64,000 nt of DNA from AC-38 sp033856025 (lineage in GTDB: Bacteria; Actinomycetota; Thermoleophilia; Solirubrobacterales; Solirubrobacteraceae). The translations under genes and the position numbers were made by a program. The DNA is taken from assembly GCA_033856025.1 (NCBI GenBank), contig JAWVFQ010000035.1, positions 13,478 to 77,477 on the forward strand, in the 5' to 3' direction. Below are positions 1 to 6,971 of the stretch, piece after piece (position 1 is the first letter of the stretch; each line of letters begins with the position of its first letter). A model generated the notes under the pieces. The model was not told the origin of the DNA, did not search any database, and worked only from the letters and a program-made list of their open reading frames with translations.

Positions 1-6
1 TCGCAT
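1..6 (-). CDS. Start of an unknown gene leaving the left edge (partial)
   Basis: Only the first two codons (ATG CGA) are inside the window. The start is supported by a near-perfect Shine-Dalgarno AGGAGG at bases 13-18 on the minus strand, six bases upstream of the ATG. It lies just downstream of the terminator-like hairpin that follows the zinc-ribbon membrane protein, so it probably belongs to a separate transcript. Nothing can be said about its product. Confidence 0.45.
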
Positions 7-29
7 GCGCTGCCTCCTTTCCGGCTTTC

Positions 30-58
30 GAAGAGAAATGCCGCCCTTCGGAGGGCGG
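30..58 (-). terminator. Hairpin terminator after the zinc-ribbon membrane protein
   Basis: A perfect 7-bp stem (41-47 with 52-58, CCGCCCT/AGGGCGG) with a TCGG-type four-base loop begins seven bases past the stop codon of the 65-367 gene. On the minus strand it is followed by the pyrimidine-rich tail CATTTCTCTT. The T tract is interrupted, so termination efficiency is uncertain. Confidence 0.55.
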
Positions 59-64
59 CCGGGA

Positions 65-367
65 CTACCGAGTGTACCGAGCCGATTCCGGTGCAATCGC
101 GGTTTCAGGGAACTCCAGCTCGGCCCCGCAGCGGGTGCACAGCGCGTCGTGCAGCTTGGTCACCCGACCGCATTGCGGGCACTGCCGGCGCAGCTCGTGG
201 GTGTCGAAGCGGTAGGCCAGCGCGGCCAGCAATCCGATGAGCGGCAGCAGCCCGGAGATCGCGAACCACAGCCAGAACGAGCTGCCCTTGATCCGTCCCA
301 CGATGCCGCCGGCGAGACCGGAGCACAGCGCGATGAAGACGTACGCGCCGCCGTAGGTCGTGCTCAC
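65..367 (-). CDS. Small membrane protein with C-terminal zinc ribbon
   Basis: A 100-residue protein of unknown role that starts at GTG. Residues 8-24 and about 30-52 form two hydrophobic segments separated by a short basic loop. The C-terminal soluble part carries CPQCG and CTRCG, two CxxC knuckles 13 residues apart that should bind one zinc ion as a zinc ribbon. Such membrane-anchored ribbons occur in many bacterial proteins without a fixed function, so only topology and zinc binding are inferred. A hairpin terminator follows the stop, and the next upstream minus-strand gene (59-residue membrane protein) ends five bases before its start, so the two are probably co-transcribed. Confidence 0.75.
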   Translation of the reverse strand: MSTTYGGAYVFIALCSGLAGGIVGRIKGSSFWLWFAISGLLPLIGLLAALAYRFDTHELRRQCPQCGRVTKLHDALCTRCGAELEFPETAIAPESARYTR

Positions 368-371
368 GGTC

Positions 372-551
372 TCAGGTGAGCGTGTTGATGGCCCAGAGGA
401 CGCCGACCACGGCGATGACCGCCACGACGATCCAGGCCACCGAGGCGATGATCCCGATGACGATCTTCAGCAGCAGCCAGGCGGCCACGGCGAGGACCAG
501 GACCGCGACGGCGCGCCGCGCGAGGGACGGGCCCTTCTTGGTTTCTTCCAT
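372..551 (-). CDS. Small membrane protein, 59 residues
   Basis: The reading frame from ATG at 551 to TGA at 372 gives a charged N-terminus (MEETKKGPSLARR) followed by two long hydrophobic stretches, roughly residues 14-34 and 36-55. This is a typical small two-pass or hairpin membrane protein. Third codon positions are almost all G or C, as expected of real genes here. Its stop is five bases from the GTG start of the downstream zinc-ribbon membrane protein, so both are likely one unit. No family is recognised. Confidence 0.65.
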   Translation of the reverse strand: MEETKKGPSLARRAVAVLVLAVAAWLLLKIVIGIIASVAWIVVAVIAVVGVLWAINTLT

Positions 552-603
552 GGGCCCCAGCGTACTGGGCCGGCGTCGCGTCCTCGCGACGCCGGCCCGG
601 GGG

Positions 604-759
604 TCAGTCGTACGCGCGCTTGAGGTGGTCGAAGCCTTCGCGAGCCGCCCCTGCCTCGGGGTTCACCGCGATCCGCGCGAGGCGGTAGCGGCGTACGCCG
701 GGGCTGGGGGCGGGACGGTCGTCGGCGACGAGGACCACTCTGTGATGGGAGGAGAGCAT
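604..759 (-). CDS. Small hypothetical protein, 51 residues
   Basis: The frame from ATG at 759 to TGA at 604 encodes a basic soluble peptide beginning MLSSHHRVVLVADD and ending FDHLKRAYD. Third positions are strongly G/C-biased and the middle is protein-like rather than Arg/Pro frame-shift noise. No membrane segment, cysteine pair or known motif is visible, and the Shine-Dalgarno is weak. A longer start at 933 would add a low-complexity Arg/Pro stretch and reach into the next gene, so the short form was chosen. Confidence 0.5.
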   Translation of the reverse strand: MLSSHHRVVLVADDRPAPSPGVRRYRLARIAVNPEAGAAREGFDHLKRAYD

Positions 760-850
760 GCGGGAATGTTCGGCTCTCGCGCCCCGCGGGCCTACGGACG
801 GCGGTCCAAAGATCCCGCCCCCCGGTCGGACCGGATGTCGAGTGGGCCTT

Positions 851-1486
851 CTATGCCTGCGCGGCGGCCACGGCGGCGGTGAGCGCGGGCTTCGCGCGCT
901 TCTCCATGCGGGCCCGGACGCGCCGCGGCGCACCGGAGAAGGCGAGGTTGGCCACGGTGGCGAAGCCGGCCTCGTCCTCGCGCAGCGCGAGCAGCAGATG
1001 GGCGACGCGGTCGGCGGAGGGCAATGAGGCGTCGGCGGCCTTGACGCACCAGCACCACGCCCGCCGGCCGCCCGGCGCCACGAGCACGGCGCCCGCCTCC
1101 CCGAGCAGCCACACCCCGAGGCCGCCGCGCTCCAGGACCAGCCCGGTGCGCGCGTAGAGCTCGCGCGCGTCGTGGCCCACCAGGTCGCCGAGGAGCCCGG
1201 CCGCCCGCGTCTCGGCCTCGGCGCCGGCGCGCCGCGTGGTGCGCACGACGTTGGCTCCGCGCTGCGCGTAGAGCGCGGGGATGATCAGCGCCTTGGCCAG
1301 GACGATCGCGGAGACCGCCACGGCCAGCGGCGCCAGCACGAAGATGGCCACCGCGATCGCCGCCAGGGGGACGGAGTGGGCGACGGTCGTGGCCGTCCAC
1401 CAGCGCCCGCGCCGGCGCAGCGAGTCGGGGTCGACTCGCCGGCGCCACGGGACGGAGGCGAGCTCGGGGAGGCTGGCCGCTTCCAC
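851..1486 (-). CDS. Membrane protein of unknown function, 211 residues
   Basis: The GTG start at 1486 shares its first base with the TAG stop of the upstream 74-residue gene (TAGTG), so the two are translationally coupled. After a basic N-terminus (WRRRVDPDSLRRRGR) a hydrophobic region of about 45 residues (roughly 35-80) should form two membrane helices. The remainder is soluble, alanine/arginine-rich and faces one side. It contains AWCWCVKAADASLP, where a beta-strand-rich region seems to lie. No enzyme motif is seen. The frame extends upstream to 1660 but that part is antisense-like filler inside the neighbour. Confidence 0.7.
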   Translation of the reverse strand: MEAASLPELASVPWRRRVDPDSLRRRGRWWTATTVAHSVPLAAIAVAIFVLAPLAVAVSAIVLAKALIIPALYAQRGANVVRTTRRAGAEAETRAAGLLGDLVGHDARELYARTGLVLERGGLGVWLLGEAGAVLVAPGGRRAWCWCVKAADASLPSADRVAHLLLALREDEAGFATVANLAFSGAPRRVRARMEKRAKPALTAAVAAAQA

Positions 1487-1710
1487 TACCCGCCGGCGAT
1501 CGGGCGGCGGACGATCACGAGGTCCGCGTCGAGCGGCAGCTCGCGGACCTGCGTGGCCTTTCCCTCGCCCTCGGACACGACGGCGAACCCGCCGGTGTCC
1601 AGCTCGGCGCGGAAGGCCGCGACGGCCGCCTCCACCGAGTCGGCGTCCGCCGCGGTCCACTCCGCGAGCGTGGTGTGGCCGGTCTGGTCCATCCGGATGA
1701 GCCGCGACAT
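1486..1710 (-). CDS. Conserved-looking small protein, 74 residues
   Basis: A small soluble protein starting MSRLIRMDQTGHTTLAEW and ending in RRPIAGG. A helical middle (about 20-40) is flanked by predicted strands, giving a compact alpha/beta fold. The ending in Gly-Gly resembles a ubiquitin-like tail, but that is only a superficial likeness and no processing enzyme is nearby. ATG at 1710 is preceded by GGAGG-type purines (AGGAGGCACCC on the minus strand). It is the first gene of a two-gene unit with the membrane protein that overlaps its stop. Confidence 0.72.
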   Translation of the reverse strand: MSRLIRMDQTGHTTLAEWTAADADSVEAAVAAFRAELDTGGFAVVSEGEGKATQVRELPLDADLVIVRRPIAGG

Positions 1711-1754
1711 GGGTGCCTCCTAGAGGTCGGTCGCTCCGGATGGTACGCCCGTGC

Positions 1755-2198
1755 CTAGCTGACCGTGAGCGTTCCCGTCATGCCCATCTGCTTGTGGTTG
1801 TCCACGGGGCAGTAGAACTGGTACTTGCCGGGCTTCAGCGTCACCTTCAGGTCCGTCGACTGGCCGCCCTGGATGACCTGGCTGGACTTCTCCATGCCCT
1901 GCCCCTGGATCTCCAGCGCGTGCGGCGCGCCCCCGGTGTTGGTGAGCTTGAACGTCGCCGCCCCCGCCTTCGCGGTGAGCGTGCTCGGCGTGAACTTGAA
2001 CTCCGTCGCGTCGACGGCGATCGCCGAGCGCCCGCTGGAGGGCGTCGTGGCGGCGGGGGTCGACGCCGTCGTCCCGGCCGCCGGCGTGGAGGTCGTGTTG
2101 TTGGCCTGGCCGCTGCCACTGCTCTTGTTCTTGCTGCCGCATCCCGCGGCCACCAGGACCGGCAGGAGGAGGAGCACAGCGAGGTTGCGTGGTCTCAT
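1755..2198 (-). CDS. Lipoprotein cupredoxin (plastocyanin-like)
   Basis: A 147-residue secreted blue-copper-type protein. Residues 1-19 form a signal peptide ending in lipobox LVAAGC, so Cys20 is the likely lipidation site. Residues 22-56 are a Thr/Ser/Ala/Pro linker and 57-147 a cupredoxin fold. The type 1 copper ligands are visible in canonical order: His93 (APHAL), Cys130 and His135 (YCPVDNH), and Met138 or Met140. It should act as an electron carrier or copper-binding protein on the outer face of the membrane. It stands alone; gatB downstream on the same strand starts a different function. Confidence 0.85.
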   Translation of the reverse strand: MRPRNLAVLLLLPVLVAAGCGSKNKSSGSGQANNTTSTPAAGTTASTPAATTPSSGRSAIAVDATEFKFTPSTLTAKAGAATFKLTNTGGAPHALEIQGQGMEKSSQVIQGGQSTDLKVTLKPGKYQFYCPVDNHKQMGMTGTLTVS

Positions 2199-2271
2199 GG
2201 AGCTGCCTTTCGTCGGAGGATCTTCCTGTCCGGACGCCTGGAAAGGCAGAGTCTTCCCGCCGAGTCCGCGC

Positions 2272-3696
2272 TCAAGCCCCCAGCTGCTCGCGCACGAGGC
2301 GCGTGACCTCGCCCGCCTCGGCCGCGCCGCGCGTCTCGCGCATCACGTGTCCGATGATCGGGCCGATGGCCTGGCCCTTGCCTGAACGCACCTTCTCCGC
2401 CGCGTCGGGATTGGCCTCCACCGCGGCGCGCACGATCTCGGCCAGCTCGTCGCCGCCGCCCAGCGCGCCCAGGCCCTCGGCCTCCACGATCGCCGCCGGG
2501 TCGCCGCCCTCGGCCACCAGGCGGTCCAGCACCTGCCGGGCCGCGCCGGCCGTCACCGTCCGCTCGCCCACCATGGCCACCAGGCGCGCCAGGGCGCCCG
2601 GCTCGACCCGCGACTCGGCGGGGTCCGCGTCGCCCACCCGCGGGGCCAGCTCTCCCGTCACCCAGTTGGCCACGGTCTGCGCGGGCGCGCCGTCGGCATC
2701 CGCCAGGACCGCCTCGAAGTAGCGGCCCAGCTCCGGGCGGAAGGCCAGCGCGTGCGCGCTGTCGGCGCTCAGCGCCAGGTCGGCCTCGTAGCGCTCGGCG
2801 CGCGCCGCCGGCAGCTCTGGGAGCTCGGCCCGGGCGGCCTCGGTCATCTCCGGCGTGACCGCGACCGGCACCAGGTCGGGCTCGGGGAAGTAGCGGTAGT
2901 CGTGCGCCTCCTCCTTGGAGCGCAGCGGCGTGAGCGTGCCGCTCTGCGGGTCGAAGTGCAGCGTCTCCTGGACGACCGACTCGCCGCCCTCCAGCAGCGC
3001 GACCTGGCGCTCGATCTCGGCGCGGATCCCCCGCTCCACGAAGCGGAAGGAGTTCATGTTCTTCAGCTCCGTCTTCGTCCCCAGCTCGGTGGTGCCCTCG
3101 GGCCGCACCGACACGTTGGCGTCGCAGCGCAGCGAGCCCTCCTCCATGTTCACGTCGGAGACCTCCAGCTGGCGCAGCGTCTCGCGCAGCACGACCAGCC
3201 ACTCGCGCGCCTGCTCGGGCGAGCGCAGGTCGGGCTCGCTGACGATCTCCACGAGGGGCGTGCCCCCGCGGTTGAAGTCGACGACGCTCGAGTCCGAGCC
3301 GTGGATGCGGCCCGACTCCCCCACGTGGACGAGCTTGGCCGCGTCCTCCTCCAGGTGCACCCGGTGGATGCGCACGTCGCCCAGGTGGCCGCCCCGGCAC
3401 AGGGGCTCGTCGTACTGGCTGATCTGGTAGCCCTTGGGGAGGTCGGGATAGAAGTAATTCTTGCGGTGGAAGATGGAGCGCGGCGCCAGGTCGCAGCCCA
3501 GCGCCAGGCCGATCTTCAGCCCGAAGTGGATCGCGCGCTCGTTGGCCACGGGGAGGCTGCCCGGCAGGCCCAGGCACACCGGGCAGGTGTGCGTGTTGGG
3601 CGGGTCGCCGAACGACAGCTCGCAGCCGCAGAACATCTTGGTCCGCGTGCGCAGCTGGACGTGAATCTCCAGGCCGATGACCGGCTCGTAGGTCAT
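2272..3696 (-). CDS. gatB: Asp/Glu-tRNA amidotransferase subunit B
   Basis: A 474-residue GatB, the kinase/amidotransferase subunit of GatCAB, which converts Glu-tRNA(Gln) (and often Asp-tRNA(Asn)) to the amide form. It starts MTYEPVIGLEIHVQL, the family signature. The zinc-site cysteines CGC and CPVC lie in the first 45 residues. The conserved stretch NRGGTPLVEIVSEPDL sits near residue 145. The C-terminal half carries the helical tail and YqeY-like domain that bind tRNA. The ATG at 3696 overlaps the TGA of gatA by four bases (ATGA), so it is translationally coupled. Length is normal. Confidence 0.97.
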   Translation of the reverse strand: MTYEPVIGLEIHVQLRTRTKMFCGCELSFGDPPNTHTCPVCLGLPGSLPVANERAIHFGLKIGLALGCDLAPRSIFHRKNYFYPDLPKGYQISQYDEPLCRGGHLGDVRIHRVHLEEDAAKLVHVGESGRIHGSDSSVVDFNRGGTPLVEIVSEPDLRSPEQAREWLVVLRETLRQLEVSDVNMEEGSLRCDANVSVRPEGTTELGTKTELKNMNSFRFVERGIRAEIERQVALLEGGESVVQETLHFDPQSGTLTPLRSKEEAHDYRYFPEPDLVPVAVTPEMTEAARAELPELPAARAERYEADLALSADSAHALAFRPELGRYFEAVLADADGAPAQTVANWVTGELAPRVGDADPAESRVEPGALARLVAMVGERTVTAGAARQVLDRLVAEGGDPAAIVEAEGLGALGGGDELAEIVRAAVEANPDAAEKVRSGKGQAIGPIIGHVMRETRGAAEAGEVTRLVREQLGA

Positions 3697-5111
3697 GCGC
3701 GCACCGCGCTCCCGTCGAACCCGATGGCGGTCTCCAGCGCGAAGGCGGCGTCGAGGATCCGGTTCTCGCTGAACGCCGGCCCCGCGATCTGGAAGCCGGT
3801 CGGCAGGCCCTCCGACAGGCCGTTGGGGATCGAGATGGCGGGGATCCCGGCCAGCGGCATCGGCACGGTGAAGAAGTCGTTGAGGTACATCGACAGCGGG
3901 TCGTCGGTCTTGGCGCCCAGCGGGAAGGCGACGCCCGGGCTGGTCGGGGTCACGACGAAGTCGAAGCGCTCGAAGGCGGCGCGGAAGTCGTCGGCGATCT
4001 TGGTCCGCACGCGCTGCGCGCGCCCGTAGTAGGCGTCGTAGTAGCCGGCCGAGAGCGCGTAGGTGCCGAGCATGATGCGCCGGCGCACCTCCTCGCCGAA
4101 GCCCTGGCGGCGCGTCTTCTCGTACATCGCGGTCAGGCCCTGCTCCCCGTCCACCCGCAGGCCGTAGCGCACGCCGTCGAAGCGGGCGAGGTTGGACGAC
4201 GCCTCGGCCGGCGCGATCACGTAGTAGGCGGCGATGCCGTGGCGGGCGTGCGGGAGCGAGCACGTCTCGACCTCGGCGCCCAGCGCCTCCGCCTGGCGCA
4301 GGGTCTCGCGGAACGCCTCGAGCACGCCGGCCTCGATTCCCTCGGCCGTCTCGACGTCGTCGGGGACGCCCAGGCGGATCCCGTTGAGGTCCTGCGCCGT
4401 GGGCAGCTGGATCTGCTCGGGGTGCTCCAGGGAGGTGGAGTCGCAGGGGTCGCGGCCGGTCATCGCTCCGAACAGCAGGGCCGCGTCGGTCACGTCGCGG
4501 GTCAGGGGGCCGGCCTGGTCCAGCGAGGAGGCGAAGGCGATCATCCCGTAGCGCGAGACGGCACCGTAGGTGGGCTTGAGGCCGACGATCCCGCTCAACG
4601 CGGCGGGCTGGCGAATGGAGCCCCCGGTGTCGGTCCCGATGGCCCAGGGGACGAGGCCGGCGGCCACCGCGGCGGCGCTCCCGCCGCTGGAGCCGCCCGG
4701 TACGCGCGTGCGGTCCCACGGGTTCAGCACGGGGCCGAAGGCCGAGTTCTCGTTGGAGGAGCCCATGGCGAACTCGTCCTGGTTGGTCTTGCCGAGCAGC
4801 GGCGCGCCGGCTCCCACGATGCGCTCCACGGCGGTCGACGTGTAGGGCGGGCGGTAGTCCTCGAGGATGCGCGAGCCGGCCTGCGAGGGCACGCCGCGCA
4901 CGCAGAACAGGTCCTTGGCGGCGAAGGGGACGCCCCCCAGCGGCCCACCGTCCGTCTCGGGCGGCGCCTCGCCGGCCACCCACAAGAACGCGTTGAGCTC
5001 GTCGCCGGCCGCGCGCTCGCGGTAGGCGGTCCAGGCCTCGGCGGCGGAGACGTCGCCCGCGCGGATCCGCTCGCCCAGCTGGGCGGCCGTGAGCGCGAGC
5101 AGATCGCTCAT
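3693..5111 (-). CDS. gatA: Asp/Glu-tRNA amidotransferase subunit A
   Basis: A 472-residue GatA, the glutaminase subunit of GatCAB and member of the amidase-signature family. The Ser-cisSer-Lys triad is in place: catalytic Lys in PFAAKDLFCV (about residue 70), the glycine/serine loop GSSGGSAAAV, and the nucleophile serine region DTGGSIRQPA. Ammonia released from glutamine is channelled to GatB. The start MSDLLALTAAQLGERIRAG at 5111 was chosen because it matches the usual GatA N-terminus; the open frame runs further upstream through gatC. It lies 34 bases after gatC and overlaps gatB by four. Confidence 0.97.
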   Translation of the reverse strand: MSDLLALTAAQLGERIRAGDVSAAEAWTAYRERAAGDELNAFLWVAGEAPPETDGGPLGGVPFAAKDLFCVRGVPSQAGSRILEDYRPPYTSTAVERIVGAGAPLLGKTNQDEFAMGSSNENSAFGPVLNPWDRTRVPGGSSGGSAAAVAAGLVPWAIGTDTGGSIRQPAALSGIVGLKPTYGAVSRYGMIAFASSLDQAGPLTRDVTDAALLFGAMTGRDPCDSTSLEHPEQIQLPTAQDLNGIRLGVPDDVETAEGIEAGVLEAFRETLRQAEALGAEVETCSLPHARHGIAAYYVIAPAEASSNLARFDGVRYGLRVDGEQGLTAMYEKTRRQGFGEEVRRRIMLGTYALSAGYYDAYYGRAQRVRTKIADDFRAAFERFDFVVTPTSPGVAFPLGAKTDDPLSMYLNDFFTVPMPLAGIPAISIPNGLSEGLPTGFQIAGPAFSENRILDAAFALETAIGFDGSAVRA

Positions 5112-5145
5112 CGGCCCCGCCCGCCGACGGTGTCGCGAGGCGTCC

Positions 5146-5430
5146 TCATGCCCCGGGCGACGGGACCTCGAAGCCCTCGGCGGCCACGGCGGGCGCGGCG
5201 GCGAGCACCTCGTCGCGCGGCAGGCACCGCCGCGGCTCGTCGGGGCGCAGCGCGTTGGCGACCTCGACCACGTGGGACGTCGGGGCGACGCCCTCCAGGT
5301 CGAGCTCGGAGATCTTCTCGATGTGGCCGAGCACCGCGGAGAGCTCGCCGGCCATCCGGTCGACCTCCTCGCCGGACAGCTCGAGCCGCGCGAGCCGGGC
5401 CACGTGGAGCACCTCGGCACGGTCGATCAT
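5146..5430 (-). CDS. gatC: Asp/Glu-tRNA amidotransferase subunit C
   Basis: A 94-residue GatC, the small belt-like subunit that wraps around GatA and GatB and stabilises the complex. It starts MIDRAEVLHVARLARLEL, the usual family N-terminus, and contains HIEKISELDLEGVAPTSHV, the conserved core. It is the promoter-proximal gene of gatC-gatA-gatB on the minus strand. Together with gltX at 16.0-17.4 kb this points to the indirect pathway of Gln-tRNA synthesis; no glnS is seen in the window. Confidence 0.95.
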   Translation of the reverse strand: MIDRAEVLHVARLARLELSGEEVDRMAGELSAVLGHIEKISELDLEGVAPTSHVVEVANALRPDEPRRCLPRDEVLAAAPAVAAEGFEVPSPGA

Positions 5431-5475
5431 GGGCGGCGCATCATACGCCGCCCATGACCGGCTCCGGACGTGCGA

Positions 5476-6093
5476 TCAGGCGGTCGGGGGGCCGCCCGGG
5501 GGCGGGCCCGACGGCGGCGTGGGATCGCCACCGGCCGGGGGGGCGCCGCCGGCCGGCGGGGCCGGAGGAGCGGGAGGCGCCGGGGGCGGGGGGGCGGGCG
5601 TGCCGGTGGGACGGCCGCCCCCACCACCCTGGGCCCCGCGCGCGGCGTCGCCCAGGCTGGTGCCCTCGTCGGCCATGGCCATGAACCCGCCGGCCGCGAT
5701 GCCCAGGCAGGTGAGGAAGCCCAGGTAGGCGCCGAACTTGACGTCCACGACGTCGTTGGGGCCGGGCTGGTTGATGATCCGGTAGAGGACCAGCAGCGAC
5801 ACGATGATCCCCAGGACCGTGACGATCACGCTGGCGGCGACCGGCAGGGCGACGGAGCGCCCCGTGGCGGCCAGGACCGCGGAGCCGATCGCCACGAGCG
5901 CGGTCACGAACAGGATCAGGTCGATGAAGTCGAAGGCCTTCCAGGCGTTGACGGTGGTGTCGACCCCCGCCGCGGAGGCGAACTGGCCGATCGCGCCGCC
6001 GATCCCGTACCACGAGAAGAACATGTCGATGAGGAGCAGCACGCCGCTCACCCCGGCGATCAACTCCCCCGTGCGCAGCTTGCTGAAGTCCAT
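5476..6093 (-). CDS. Four-helix membrane protein with Gly/Pro-rich tail
   Basis: A 205-residue membrane protein of unknown role. The start MDFSKLRTGELIAGVSG at 6093 has a strong Shine-Dalgarno (GGGAGG, about five bases upstream). Four hydrophobic segments lie at about residues 11-30, 56-75, 80-105 and 122-142. One loop carries a FFSWYGIGG sequence. From about residue 155 the protein is almost only Pro, Gly, Ala and Thr (for example PAPPPPAPPAPPAPPAGG), a disordered extension likely on the cytoplasmic side. It sits between gatC and folD on the same strand. Confidence 0.78.
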   Translation of the reverse strand: MDFSKLRTGELIAGVSGVLLLIDMFFSWYGIGGAIGQFASAAGVDTTVNAWKAFDFIDLILFVTALVAIGSAVLAATGRSVALPVAASVIVTVLGIIVSLLVLYRIINQPGPNDVVDVKFGAYLGFLTCLGIAAGGFMAMADEGTSLGDAARGAQGGGGGRPTGTPAPPPPAPPAPPAPPAGGAPPAGGDPTPPSGPPPGGPPTA

Positions 6094-6095
6094 CC

Positions 6096-6971
6096 CTACC
6101 TCCCTGTCGTTGTCTCTTCCTCGTTGACGGGCGCAACGGTATCCGCTTGGGCGGCGAGGACGGTGTTTCGCAGCAGCATCGCGATCGTCATCGGCCCGAC
6201 CCCGCCCGGGACGGGCGTGATCAGAGCCGCGCGGTCGACCACGGCGTCGAAGTCGACGTCGCCCGCCAGGCCGTCGTCGAGGCGGTTCATGCCCACGTCT
6301 ATGACCGCGGCGCCCGGCTTGACATGGGCGGCGCCGATCAGCCGGGGGACCCCGACGGCGGCGATGAGCACGTCGGCGCGGGCGCACACGGCCTCCAGGT
6401 CGCGCGTGCGCGAATGGGCCACCGTCACCGTGGCGTTGCGCTCCAGCAGCAGCTGGGCGACCGGCTTGCCGACGAGGATCGAGCGACCGACCACGACGGC
6501 CTCGGCGCCCTCCAGCTCGACGCCGTGGCGGTCCAGCAGCTCGATGACGCCGCTGGGCGTGCAGGGGCGCAGGCCGGGGCGGCCCTGGGCGAGCAGGCCG
6601 GCGGAGATCGGGGTCAGGCCGTCCACGTCCTTGGCCGGGTCGATCAGGGCCGTGAGCGCGGGGCCGTCGAGGGGCTCGGGCACCGGGAGCTGGAGCAGGA
6701 TGCCGCTGACCGCCGGGTCGGCGTTGAGCCGCGCGATGAGCCGGGCGATGTCCTCCTGCGTGGAGTCGGCGGGCGGGCGGTGGTCGAAGGGCTCGATCCC
6801 CACCTCACGGCACGCCTTCTGCTTGCCCGCGACGTAGATCGCCGAGGCCGGGTCGTCGCCCACGAGGACCGTCGCCAGACCGGGCTTGCTGGGCAGCTCC
6901 GCAACCTCCTGGGCCACCCGCGCGCGCACGTCGGCCGCGATCGCCTTCCCGTCGATCACGGTCGCGCTCAC
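6096..6971 (-). CDS. folD: Bifunctional methylene-THF dehydrogenase / cyclohydrolase
   Basis: FolD (291 residues) oxidises 5,10-methylene-tetrahydrofolate with NADP and then hydrolyses methenyl-THF to 10-formyl-THF for purine and formyl-Met-tRNA synthesis. Visible family marks are YVAGKQKACREVGI (with the catalytic Lys of the YxxxK motif), LLQLPVPEPLDG, KDVDGLTP, the Rossmann stretch VVGRSILVGKPVAQLLL, and the C-terminal PVPGGVGPMTIAMLLRNT. The GTG start at 6971 overlaps the stop of pcrA by four bases (GTGA), so folD is coupled to the helicase gene. A Glu/Thr-rich tail of about 12 residues extends past the usual end. Confidence 0.96.
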   Translation of the reverse strand: MSATVIDGKAIAADVRARVAQEVAELPSKPGLATVLVGDDPASAIYVAGKQKACREVGIEPFDHRPPADSTQEDIARLIARLNADPAVSGILLQLPVPEPLDGPALTALIDPAKDVDGLTPISAGLLAQGRPGLRPCTPSGVIELLDRHGVELEGAEAVVVGRSILVGKPVAQLLLERNATVTVAHSRTRDLEAVCARADVLIAAVGVPRLIGAAHVKPGAAVIDVGMNRLDDGLAGDVDFDAVVDRAALITPVPGGVGPMTIAMLLRNTVLAAQADTVAPVNEEETTTGR

